Shown here piece by piece: positions 58,124 to 64,000 of a stretch of 64,000 bases of DNA (position 1 is the first letter of the stretch; the number at the start of each line of letters is the position of its first letter). The notes below the pieces were generated by a model. The model was not told the DNA's origin. It saw only the letters and a program-made list of their open reading frames with translations, and ran no database searches. The stretch is taken from NCBI RefSeq assembly GCF_007559025.1, contig NZ_CP041765.1, forward strand, positions 988,679 to 1,052,678, read 5' to 3'. Position numbers and translations under genes: made by a program. This DNA comes from Tomitella fengzijianii. GTDB lineage: Bacteria > Actinomycetota > Actinomycetes > Mycobacteriales > Mycobacteriaceae.

Positions 58124-58952
58124 CAACGAGGAGAGCGCAGTGGGACGGCAGTCGGAGGACGACGGCGGACAGCCGGTGTACCGGCGCTACGTGGCGCTGG
58201 GCGACTCGTTCACCGAGGGGGTCGGCGACGACGACGCGGCGCGCCCCAACGGCCTGCGCGGCTGGGCGGACAGGGTCGCAGAACAGCTGGCGGCGCATGC
58301 GCGCCGGGCCGGCGGCCCGGAGCCGGCCTACGCGAACCTGGCGGTGCGCGGGCGGCTCCTGCCGCAGATCCTCGACGAGCAGATCGAGCCGGCGCTGGAA
58401 CTGCGCCCGGACCTGGTGACCATCTACGCCGGGGGCAACGACATGATGCGGCCCTCGCTTGATCTCGACGCCCTGGTGGCACGGTACGAGAGCGCGTTGC
58501 TCCGGCTCGCCGATTCGGGTGCCAGGGTGCTCGTGTTCACCGCCTACGACGCGGGGTGGGCGCCGGTGTTCCGGCGGCTCCGCGGCCGCACCGCCATCTA
58601 CAACGAGCTGCTGCGGCCCGCAGCGTACCGTGCCGGGGCCGACCTGGTGGACTACTGGAACATGCGCGGCTTCGACGACACGCGCATGTGGGGCACCGAC
58701 CGGCTGCACATGTCGCCGCTCGGCCACACGCTGATGGCCGCCGAGGTGCTCGATGTGCTGGGCGTGCCGCACGCCGTCGAGCGCCCGCAGTTGCCGCCCG
58801 CGCCGGCGCTGTCGCGGGCGGAGCAGCGAGAGGTGGACCGCGAGTGGCTGCGCACCTTCCTGGTGCCTTGGGCGGGACGCCGGCTGCGCGGGGCGTCGTC
58901 CGGGGACGGCGTCTCGCCGAAGTACCCGACGCTGACGGCGATCGAGGTCTGA
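58116..58952 (+). CDS. SGNH/GDSL-family hydrolase
   Basis: A 278-residue esterase-fold protein. Block I is ALGDSFTEGVGDD with the catalytic Ser; block III is IYAGGNDMM with the oxyanion Asn; block V is the Asp/His pair in GTDRLHMSPLGHTL. No signal peptide is seen, so it is probably cytosolic. The start overlaps the pyrophosphorylase stop by 8 nt, implying coupled expression with cell-wall sugar genes; deacylation of a sugar or lipid is possible. Not present at this place in M. tuberculosis. Confidence 0.88.
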   Translation: MSDNEESAVGRQSEDDGGQPVYRRYVALGDSFTEGVGDDDAARPNGLRGWADRVAEQLAAHARRAGGPEPAYANLAVRGRLLPQILDEQIEPALELRPDLVTIYAGGNDMMRPSLDLDALVARYESALLRLADSGARVLVFTAYDAGWAPVFRRLRGRTAIYNELLRPAAYRAGADLVDYWNMRGFDDTRMWGTDRLHMSPLGHTLMAAEVLDVLGVPHAVERPQLPPAPALSRAEQREVDREWLRTFLVPWAGRRLRGASSGDGVSPKYPTLTAIEV

Positions 58953-58973
58953 GGCCCCGCCCGGGCCGACGGT

Positions 58974-59567
58974 TCAGCGGCGGCGCGCCAGCGCGATCAT
59001 CCTGGCGATCGTGTCGTGCTCGGCCGCGTCCGGCAGTTCCCCGACACGCCACCAGCGCAGGTCGTCGGATTCCGCGGACCGTACCGGCTGCGCCCCCGGC
59101 GGGGCGACGGCGAGGAAGCGCACGTCCAGGTGGCGGGTGGGCACGCCGAGCGAGCAGGTGATCGGGTGGGTGTGCAGCTCGAGGGGCACGGGGTCCAGTG
59201 CGACTCCGGTCATCCCGGACTCCTCGGTGGCCTCGCGCAGCGCGGCGGCCTGGATGCTCGCATCCTCAGGCTCGCAGTGCCCGCCCAGTTGGATCCACCG
59301 TCCCACGCGCGGGTGCAGTGTGAGCAGGACCCGCTCCAGGTCCGCGTCGACCAGCAGCGTCGACGCGGTGAGGTGCCCGGGCGCGCTGCGGCGCAGGCAG
59401 GCGTCGGGCGCCGCGTCGAGGAACGCGAGATAGGTGTGCCGCATCGAGTCCTGCCCGGCGTTCGGCGCCGGCCACTCGCGCAGGGTCTCGGCCGCGGAGG
59501 CGTGCAGAGAGGTGGGGTGCTGGCCGGCGGAATGCGCAGCGGCGGCCGTCGGGTCCATGCCGGTCAT
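58974..59567 (-). CDS. NUDIX hydrolase downstream of fbiB
   Basis: A 197-residue NUDIX protein. The box is [25 protein letters not shown], a common variant in which the RExxEExG core is intact. The N-terminal 50 residues are helical, with TLREWPAP and HTYLAFLDA typical of a sub-family. ATG 59567 overlaps the fbiB stop (ATGA), so it is translated with the F420 genes; the substrate may be a nucleotide by-product, but this is inference. Confidence 0.88.
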   Translation of the reverse strand: MTGMDPTAAAAHSAGQHPTSLHASAAETLREWPAPNAGQDSMRHTYLAFLDAAPDACLRRSAPGHLTASTLLVDADLERVLLTLHPRVGRWIQLGGHCEPEDASIQAAALREATEESGMTGVALDPVPLELHTHPITCSLGVPTRHLDVRFLAVAPPGAQPVRSAESDDLRWWRVGELPDAAEHDTIARMIALARRR

Positions 59568-60922
59568 CGGGTGACCAGCCGTGTTCCGGTGTCGGCGGGC
59601 GGGCGCGGTGCCAGGCCGTCGGCGGGGTGCCCCACGGCGATCGCACCGAGCGGGCGCCAGTCGTCGGGCAGGTCCAGAACGCGGCGCACGGTCTCCGGGG
59701 CGAAGATCGTCGACCCGATCCAGCAGCTGCCCACGCCGCGGACGGCGAGCGCCACCAGCAGCCCCTGCACTGCGGCCCCCACCGCGACCGTGAACATCGT
59801 CTCCTCCGCGCGGGTCCGGCGCGCATCGGGATAGTCGTGCGCGCCGTCCGGCACGCAGAAGGGGATGAGCACCTCGGGGGCGTCGTAGAGGATGTCACCG
59901 CGGTGCACCCGCTTCTCGACGCGCCCGGGGTCCCAGCCGTCGGCGGCCAGGTCGGCGCGCCAGTCGTCGCGCATCGACTCGAGCAGCGCGTGCCGGCGGT
60001 CGAGGTCGCGGAGCCAGACGAAGCGGACGGGCGCCGTGTGGTGCGGCGCGGGAGCGGTCAACGCCTCCGCGACGGACTCCTCGATCAACGCCGGGTCGAC
60101 GGGGTCGGCGGTGAAGGAGCGGACCGAACGCCGCAGGAGCAGCGCCTCGCGGCGACCGCGCTCGATCGACTCGGCCGTGCCCAGCCAGAACAGGTCCTCC
60201 GTGCCCTCGCGGACGAGATCGCGCGCGCGGGATCCGTCGTCGCGTGGGGACAGCCCGCGGACCACCGCCACCGGGGTCGCGCCCAGCTTGCCCTTCACCA
60301 GGTCGCCCGCGGCGGCGATCTCGTCGGCCACCGCGATCTCGGTCACGATCAGCTCGTTGCCCTGCCCGTCCACACTGCCGTCGAAAGGGTGGCTCACCGC
60401 CAGGCCGGCGGCGCCGATCGCCGCGTCGGTCTGCCCGATCCGCCACGCACGGCCCATCGTGTCGGTCACCACCACCGCGACGGTGACCCCGGCGAGCCGG
60501 CGCACGGCGTCGCGCAGGCCCCGCGCGCTGGCGTCCGGATCCTCCGGCAGCAGCGCCAGCTCGTCGCCGCGCACGTTGGATCCGTCGATCCCGGAGGCGG
60601 CCTGGACGATGCCGAGGCGGTTCTCGGTGATGAGGGTGCGGTTCTTGCGGGCCACCACGCGGACCGACTCCTGGTCGATCAGGCGGCGCCGCGCGGCGTC
60701 CCGCTCGTCGGGGTCGCGCGGCGCCGCCACGATGCGCCCCTCCGCCTTGGAGACGATCTTGGAGGTGACCACCAGGACGTCGTCGTCCTCGAGCCACGGG
60801 GCGCACGCCACGATGGCCGCTGCGAGGTCGTCGCCCGGGCGGAACTCGGGCAGGCCCTCGACGGGGCGGATCGTCAGGTGCGGTGCGGCGTGATCGTCGG
60901 GCGCCCGCCCGTCGGCGGTCAC
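59564..60922 (-). CDS. fbiB: Coenzyme F420:L-glutamate ligase / FMN-binding reductase
   Basis: A 452-residue two-domain protein, close to M. tuberculosis FbiB (448). The N-terminal CofE-like domain (residues 1-240) includes [16 protein letters not shown] and [18 protein letters not shown] and adds L-glutamates to F420-0. The C-terminal nitroreductase-fold domain (250-452) begins with [17 protein letters not shown], binds FMN, and reduces dehydro-F420-0 in the current biosynthesis model. GTG 60922 overlaps the fbiA stop as GTGA. Confidence 0.95.
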   Translation of the reverse strand: MTADGRAPDDHAAPHLTIRPVEGLPEFRPGDDLAAAIVACAPWLEDDDVLVVTSKIVSKAEGRIVAAPRDPDERDAARRRLIDQESVRVVARKNRTLITENRLGIVQAASGIDGSNVRGDELALLPEDPDASARGLRDAVRRLAGVTVAVVVTDTMGRAWRIGQTDAAIGAAGLAVSHPFDGSVDGQGNELIVTEIAVADEIAAAGDLVKGKLGATPVAVVRGLSPRDDGSRARDLVREGTEDLFWLGTAESIERGRREALLLRRSVRSFTADPVDPALIEESVAEALTAPAPHHTAPVRFVWLRDLDRRHALLESMRDDWRADLAADGWDPGRVEKRVHRGDILYDAPEVLIPFCVPDGAHDYPDARRTRAEETMFTVAVGAAVQGLLVALAVRGVGSCWIGSTIFAPETVRRVLDLPDDWRPLGAIAVGHPADGLAPRPPADTGTRLVTR

Positions 60923-61956
60923 GGCGCCTGGTCTTCCGCAGGGCCGACGCCGGCCAGATCCAGGGCCTGCCGTGCCATCTCCGCGGTGGCCTCGTCGTCG
61001 GTCATGAGCAACGGCACCGACCGCACGTCGACGCCGGGGACGTCGGCATGGTCGCCGGTGTGCACCAGCCAGCCGTCGAGCAGACCGGATTCCGAGCGCG
61101 CGCCGTACATGCGGCCGACCGCCTGCGCCGAGGTCTCGACGCCGATCACGGACAGGCAGGTGTCCGCCATGCCGCGCACCGGTGCGCCGGCGATGATCGG
61201 GGAGACGCCCACGATCTTCGCCTCCGTCGTGCGCAGCGCGCCGCGGATTCCGGGTACAGCGAGCACCGGTCCGATGCTGACCACGGGGTTCGACGGGGCG
61301 ATGAGGACGACGTCGGCATCCTCGATGGCCTCGACGACGCCCGGCGCGGGGACGGCGCGCTCGGCGCCCACCTGGACGAAGCTGTGCGTGGGGACGCCGG
61401 CGCGGTGGCGTACCCACCACTCCTGGAAGTGGATTGCGCGTTGTTCGCCGGAGTCCTCGTCGGTGACGACGACGTGCGTCTCGCAGCGGTCGTCGGTCAC
61501 GGGCAGCAGACGGACCCCGGGCCGCCAGCGGTTGGACAGCGCCGCGACCACATCGGAGAGCGGATACCCGGCGCGCAGCATGCGGGACCGGATCAGGTGC
61601 GTGGCGGTGTCGCGGTCGCCCAGGCCGAACCAGGTGGGGTCGGCGCCGTACGCGGCGAGCTCCTCCTTGACACGCCAGCCCTCGTCGGCGCGGCCCCACC
61701 CGCGTTCGCGGTCGATGCCGTCGCCGAGGGTGTACATGCAGCTGTCGAGGTCCGGGGTGATGCGCAGCCCGTGCAGCCATACGTCGTCGCCCACGTTGAC
61801 GACGGCGGTGACGGAGTGACCGCCGCTCGCCGCGCCGCGTGCGTCGTCTGCGCCGTCGCTCCGGTGGCCTTCGCCGCCGGGGATCCCCAGATGTGAGCGC
61901 AGCCCCCGGAGGAACTTCGCGCCGCCTACTCCGCCCGCCAACACCGTCACCTTCAC
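60919..61956 (-). CDS. fbiA: 2-phospho-L-lactate transferase
   Basis: A 345-residue CofD-type enzyme joining the activated three-carbon acid (phosphoenolpyruvate-derived in mycobacteria) to the deazaflavin [17 protein letters not shown] is at the N-terminus; [19 protein letters not shown] and [12 protein letters not shown] hold the metal and FO site; [12 protein letters not shown] follows. A Gly/Asp/Ser-rich insert lies at residues about 25-45. GTG 61956 is fixed by a TAGGCT box 7 nt upstream; the next GTG at 61962 would sit at the transcript start. Confidence 0.95.
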   Translation of the reverse strand: MKVTVLAGGVGGAKFLRGLRSHLGIPGGEGHRSDGADDARGAASGGHSVTAVVNVGDDVWLHGLRITPDLDSCMYTLGDGIDRERGWGRADEGWRVKEELAAYGADPTWFGLGDRDTATHLIRSRMLRAGYPLSDVVAALSNRWRPGVRLLPVTDDRCETHVVVTDEDSGEQRAIHFQEWWVRHRAGVPTHSFVQVGAERAVPAPGVVEAIEDADVVLIAPSNPVVSIGPVLAVPGIRGALRTTEAKIVGVSPIIAGAPVRGMADTCLSVIGVETSAQAVGRMYGARSESGLLDGWLVHTGDHADVPGVDVRSVPLLMTDDEATAEMARQALDLAGVGPAEDQAP

Positions 61957-61963
61957 GGGCACG

Positions 61964-61969
61964 AGCCTA
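61964..61969 (-). promoter_or_regulatory. Candidate leaderless -10 box of fbiA
   Basis: On the minus strand TAGGCT lies 7 nt before GTG 61956, as for the Rv3311-like gene. Confidence 0.55.
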
Positions 61970-62171
61970 GTGCGTGCCGGCCTGCATGCCCCGGCGAGGG
62001 CGAACCGCCCGCCGACCCGTCTCAGGGTGTGCGCGCACCCGGGAACGGCGGTACCTTGTGAGGGAAAACACACGGCAAAAGCGGAGGTCGCCGTGTAAAG
62101 ACTGTGTGACTCCTCCGTGTCACCCTTCAAAAATGATGGATCAGGATGATATAGCGATTTCGCGATTCGGG

Positions 62172-62200
62172 TTGAAGGGTCGGTCCGGGAGGTGTTTAAT
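62172..62200 (+). promoter_or_regulatory. Candidate sigma-70-type promoter of whiB2
   Basis: TTGAAG (62172-62177), 17-nt spacer, TTTAAT (62195-62200). The -35 lies inside the right arm of the 9-bp inverted repeat. It predicts a leader of about 270 nt before whiB2. Confidence 0.5.
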
Positions 62201-62479
62201 CACAGGCATGTGATTCGGGTGGATGCGAGGTCTTCGGGCGGTCGGCATCCTCGGGGAGTCCAGGCTCCCGGGGCGCAGGCTGCAGGACGTATCGATCGGT
62301 CGCTATGGTAAACATGGACGTTCACCATTGGATCGTTCGGCGGCCGAGGCCGCAGGCCGGCGGTTCACCCGGCGCGCACGCCGACGGGCGTCGATTGCGG
62401 GAAGTGCGACTGCAGGAGATGCCTGATCGGGCAACCGAGTCCAGGCATACGGCACCACGACAGATGAGGACCCTTCACG

Positions 62480-62914
62480 ATGCTGAATGAGCCCGGTGGT
62501 CACGAATCTGGCCGCAGACTGTTTCACATGACGGAGCTTCACGCGGCCGACGGCGCCGCGCCGGGAACCGTGGCGGAACCGCAGTCGGGGGAGTGCGGGG
62601 AGTTCGGTCACGGCTTCGGCGAGGAGCCGGTGGCCACCGGCCGCCCGGAGCTCGATCTGGTGGGCGGGTTCGAGGGCAGCGACCTCGGCCCGGTCGAGGA
62701 GCAGTGGCAGGATCAGGCTCTGTGCGCGCAGACGGACCCGGAGGCGTTCTTCCCCGAGAAGGGCGGCTCCACGCGCGAGGCCAAGCGCATCTGCCAGAGC
62801 TGCGAGGTGCGTTCCGAATGCCTCGAGTACGCGCTGGAGCACGACGAGCGGTTCGGTATCTGGGGCGGTCTCTCGGAGCGTGAGCGGCGCCGCCTGAAGA
62901 AGGGCATCGTCTGA
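62480..62914 (+). CDS. whiB2: WhiB-family iron-sulfur transcription factor, WhiB2/WhmD type
   Basis: A 144-residue protein if started at ATG 62480; ATG 62528 would give 128 residues. Four cysteines for a [4Fe-4S] cluster are at residues 82, 105, 108 and 114 (ALCAQTDP, then ICQSCEVRSEC). The WhiB turn GIWGG is at 126-130, followed by the basic tail RERRRLKK. WhiB2 acts with the main sigma factor and is needed for septation in mycobacteria. GAGG at 62466-62469 supports the first ATG weakly. The position matches Rv3260c. Confidence 0.93.
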   Translation: MLNEPGGHESGRRLFHMTELHAADGAAPGTVAEPQSGECGEFGHGFGEEPVATGRPELDLVGGFEGSDLGPVEEQWQDQALCAQTDPEAFFPEKGGSTREAKRICQSCEVRSECLEYALEHDERFGIWGGLSERERRRLKKGIV

Positions 62915-62966
62915 CGGTCGCCCGGCGCCCGGTGGGCTGAGCCGGGTGGTGCGGGCGGCGACGTGC

Positions 62967-62996
62967 CCGAATCTCCTGGCCCCGAATCTCCTGGCC
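62967..62996. repeat. Perfect 15-nt tandem duplication
   Basis: CCGAATCTCCTGGCC occurs twice without spacer in the 100-nt gap between the convergent whiB2 and Rv3259-like genes. Confidence 0.9.
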
Positions 62997-63014
62997 GGAG
63001 CGCGGGCCGACGGC

Positions 63015-63605
63015 TCAATCGTCCCGGAGCGTGGGGTCGATGATCTCCGGCGTCACGCCGAGGTGGTTCGCGATCTGCTCGACGAGCACGTCGTGGATGA
63101 GCAGCATCAGCTCTTCCGGTTTGCCGGCCCGCAGTTCCAGCGGCCGCCGGAACAGCACCAGCCGTGCACGAGTGGGGCGGCCGTCGCGGGTGAGCCCGGC
63201 CGGGATGAGGCGGGCTAGGGGCACGGCCCCGTCGGCGACCACCTCCGGTGGCCACACGACCGACCGGGGGTTGCGGGCGCTGATCCGCGGTACATCGTCC
63301 ACGGCCAGGTCCAGCTTGGTCAGCCTCTCATGCCAATCCGCGTCGATCGCGCTGAACGCGTTGAGCGCGAGCTGATCGAAGGCGGACGATCGGCTCAGCC
63401 GGGCGGGGGCGCCCGCTGGGAGGATGCTGCCCCGGGGGCCGCGCCCGCGCCGTTCCACACTGCGGGAACTGGGTTCGCCGCCGCGTCGCCCGCCGGAGGA
63501 CTCGCCGTGCGCGGACGCGCGGGACACGCCCGGTGCGCCCGGGTGCCTGCGCCGTCCCAGCCCGCGACCGGCGGCCGCGCGGTCGCCGAAAGGCCCTCTC
63601 ATCAT
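63015..63605 (-). CDS. Metallopeptidase-family (zincin-like) protein with degenerate motif
   Basis: A 196-residue protein. The first 70 residues are Arg/Gly/Ser-rich and disordered; the rest is the minimal zincin fold (DUF1025 family), as in Rv3259. The helix that should hold HExxH reads HDVLVEQIANHLG: the Glu and last His positions survive but the first His of the motif is Gln (EQIANH), so classical zinc protease chemistry is doubtful. ATG 63605 directly precedes a second ATG at 63602. Divergent from the DUF3499 gene, convergent with whiB2. Confidence 0.8.
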   Translation of the reverse strand: MMRGPFGDRAAAGRGLGRRRHPGAPGVSRASAHGESSGGRRGGEPSSRSVERRGRGPRGSILPAGAPARLSRSSAFDQLALNAFSAIDADWHERLTKLDLAVDDVPRISARNPRSVVWPPEVVADGAVPLARLIPAGLTRDGRPTRARLVLFRRPLELRAGKPEELMLLIHDVLVEQIANHLGVTPEIIDPTLRDD

Positions 63606-63712
63606 GACGACGAGGCTACCCGTGGGGCCGTCCGCGGGCGCACAGGCGCGTCCGGTGCGGCCCGGACGGTGCGACATGCGGTGAGTGCGACGGTGCGGCG
63701 CGGGGAGTGCGA

Positions 63713-63718
63713 TAGGGT
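63713..63718 (+). promoter_or_regulatory. Candidate leaderless -10 box of the DUF3499 gene
   Basis: TAGGGT lies 8 nt before GTG 63727. Confidence 0.35.
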
Positions 63719-63726
63719 CGACGCTT

Positions 63727-64000
63727 GTGAGGATGCTGCGGAAATGCTGCCGGCCGGGGTGCAACAACTCGGCGGTCGCCACGTTGACGTTCGTGTACTC
63801 GGACTCGACTGCAGTGGTGGGACCGCTGGCGACGAGCGCGGAGCCGCACTCCTGGGACCTGTGCGAGTCGCACGCCGTCCGCATCACCGCGCCCCGCAAC
63901 TGGGATCTGGTCCGCCACGAGGGCCGCTTCGCGCCCGGCGAGCCCGACGAGGACGATCTGACGGCCCTCGCCGAGGCGGTCCGCGAGGCCGGACGGGGGG
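63727..64000 (+). CDS. DUF3499-family protein, N-terminal part (runs off the window)
   Basis: Open frame from GTG 63727 to the window end, 91 codons visible, no stop. It starts with a cysteine cluster (RKCCRPGCNNSAVATLTFVY), then SDSTAVVGPLAT, and SWDLCESHAVRITAPRNWDLVRHEG. That pattern of two Cys pairs, SDS and the W-x-L-C-x-x-H element is the DUF3499 family of actinobacteria, probably a zinc-ribbon-like protein; the position equals Rv3258c. ATG 63733 is an alternative start. Function unknown. Confidence 0.88.
   Translation, partial: MRMLRKCCRPGCNNSAVATLTFVYSDSTAVVGPLATSAEPHSWDLCESHAVRITAPRNWDLVRHEGRFAPGEPDEDDLTALAEAVREAGRG

Larger units (their letters stand above)
61957..62479. promoter_or_regulatory. 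Divergent fbiA-whiB2 spacer, 523 nt
   Basis: The longest gene-free stretch of the window. It holds the fbiA -10 box at its left end, a stretch rich in A and T for this genome (62085-62215), a 9-bp inverted repeat (62122-62130 and 62172-62180), a direct repeat of GATTCGGGT (62164-62172 and 62212-62220) and the whiB2 promoter candidate at 62172-62200. The part from 62210 to 62479 has no convincing gene; it may be a long whiB2 leader. Confidence 0.6.

Noticed and set aside
59627-61819. A 730-codon frame antisense to fbiB and fbiA
   Set aside because: Shadow of the F420 genes, with low-complexity composition and no motif.

Overview
The window comes from a high-GC (about 70% or more by eye) mycolic-acid actinobacterium (order Mycobacteriales/Corynebacteriales). 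The evidence is gene content and order. From the sdh operon to the right edge the genes follow, with reversed orientation, the Mycobacterium tuberculosis stretch I remember as Rv3319 down to Rv3258c: sdhBADC, cdd, deoA, add, the Rv3311-like gene, upp, pmm, punA, amidohydrolase, the Rv3304-like gene, lpdA, glpD2, accA3, sufE-like, sseA, maf, accE5, accD5, birA, PH-domain gene, gtrA, purK, purE, fadE25, the TIGR03089 gene, LytR/CpsA, rmlD, wbbL, manB-type pyrophosphorylase, fbiB, fbiA, whiB2, the Rv3259-like gene, DUF3499. The genus cannot be fixed from the sequence alone. I see no tRNA, rRNA, insertion sequence, phage gene or CRISPR array.

Layout. 1-3.3 kb: the tail of a probable EspG-type gene (ESX-associated), then a leftward cupin / TDT-transporter / Gfo-Idh-MocA operon. 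3.4-9.8 kb: aconitase and the succinate dehydrogenase operon sdhCDAB (leftward), separated by a strong terminator. 10-22.4 kb: nucleoside salvage (cdd-deoA, add, upp, punA-pmm) with an R2-like oxidase, a VIT-type metal transporter and lipid/amide hydrolysis genes mixed in. 22.4-28.4 kb: lpdA, a PAP2 membrane protein and glycerol use (glpK, glpD). 28.4-32.2 kb: a short accessory block (small membrane exporter, MerR, GNAT, MpaB-type oxygenase, TetR) where M. tuberculosis carries sigF and other genes. 32.2-39.5 kb: acyl-CoA carboxylase subunits (accA3, accE5, accD5) with SufE-like/rhodanese genes and maf. 39.6-46.4 kb: birA, PH-domain and GtrA membrane proteins, an unrecognised divergent gene pair, purK-purE and a TetR gene. 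46.7-51.3 kb: beta-oxidation genes and a flavin ether-lipid-synthase-like enzyme. 51.4-59 kb: TetR, TIGR03089, LytR-CpsA-Psr, and the rmlD-wbbL-pyrophosphorylase-SGNH operon for cell-wall sugars. 59-62 kb: fbiA-fbiB-NUDIX (coenzyme F420). 62-64 kb: whiB2, degenerate zincin, DUF3499.

Functionally the block joins central carbon oxidation, purine/pyrimidine salvage and synthesis, and the carboxylase and rhamnose-galactan linker steps needed for the mycolyl-arabinogalactan envelope. The acyl carboxylase beta subunit and biotin ligase genes are divergent around a perfect 22-bp palindrome.

An internal regularity helped in choosing start codons. About fifteen genes have a TAnnnT-like box 6-8 nt before an ATG/GTG and no Shine-Dalgarno sequence, which suggests leaderless transcripts. 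The least explained item is the divergent pair at 41.7-43.7 kb. Its two proteins appear to share an N-terminal domain, match no family I know, and interrupt otherwise conserved gene order.
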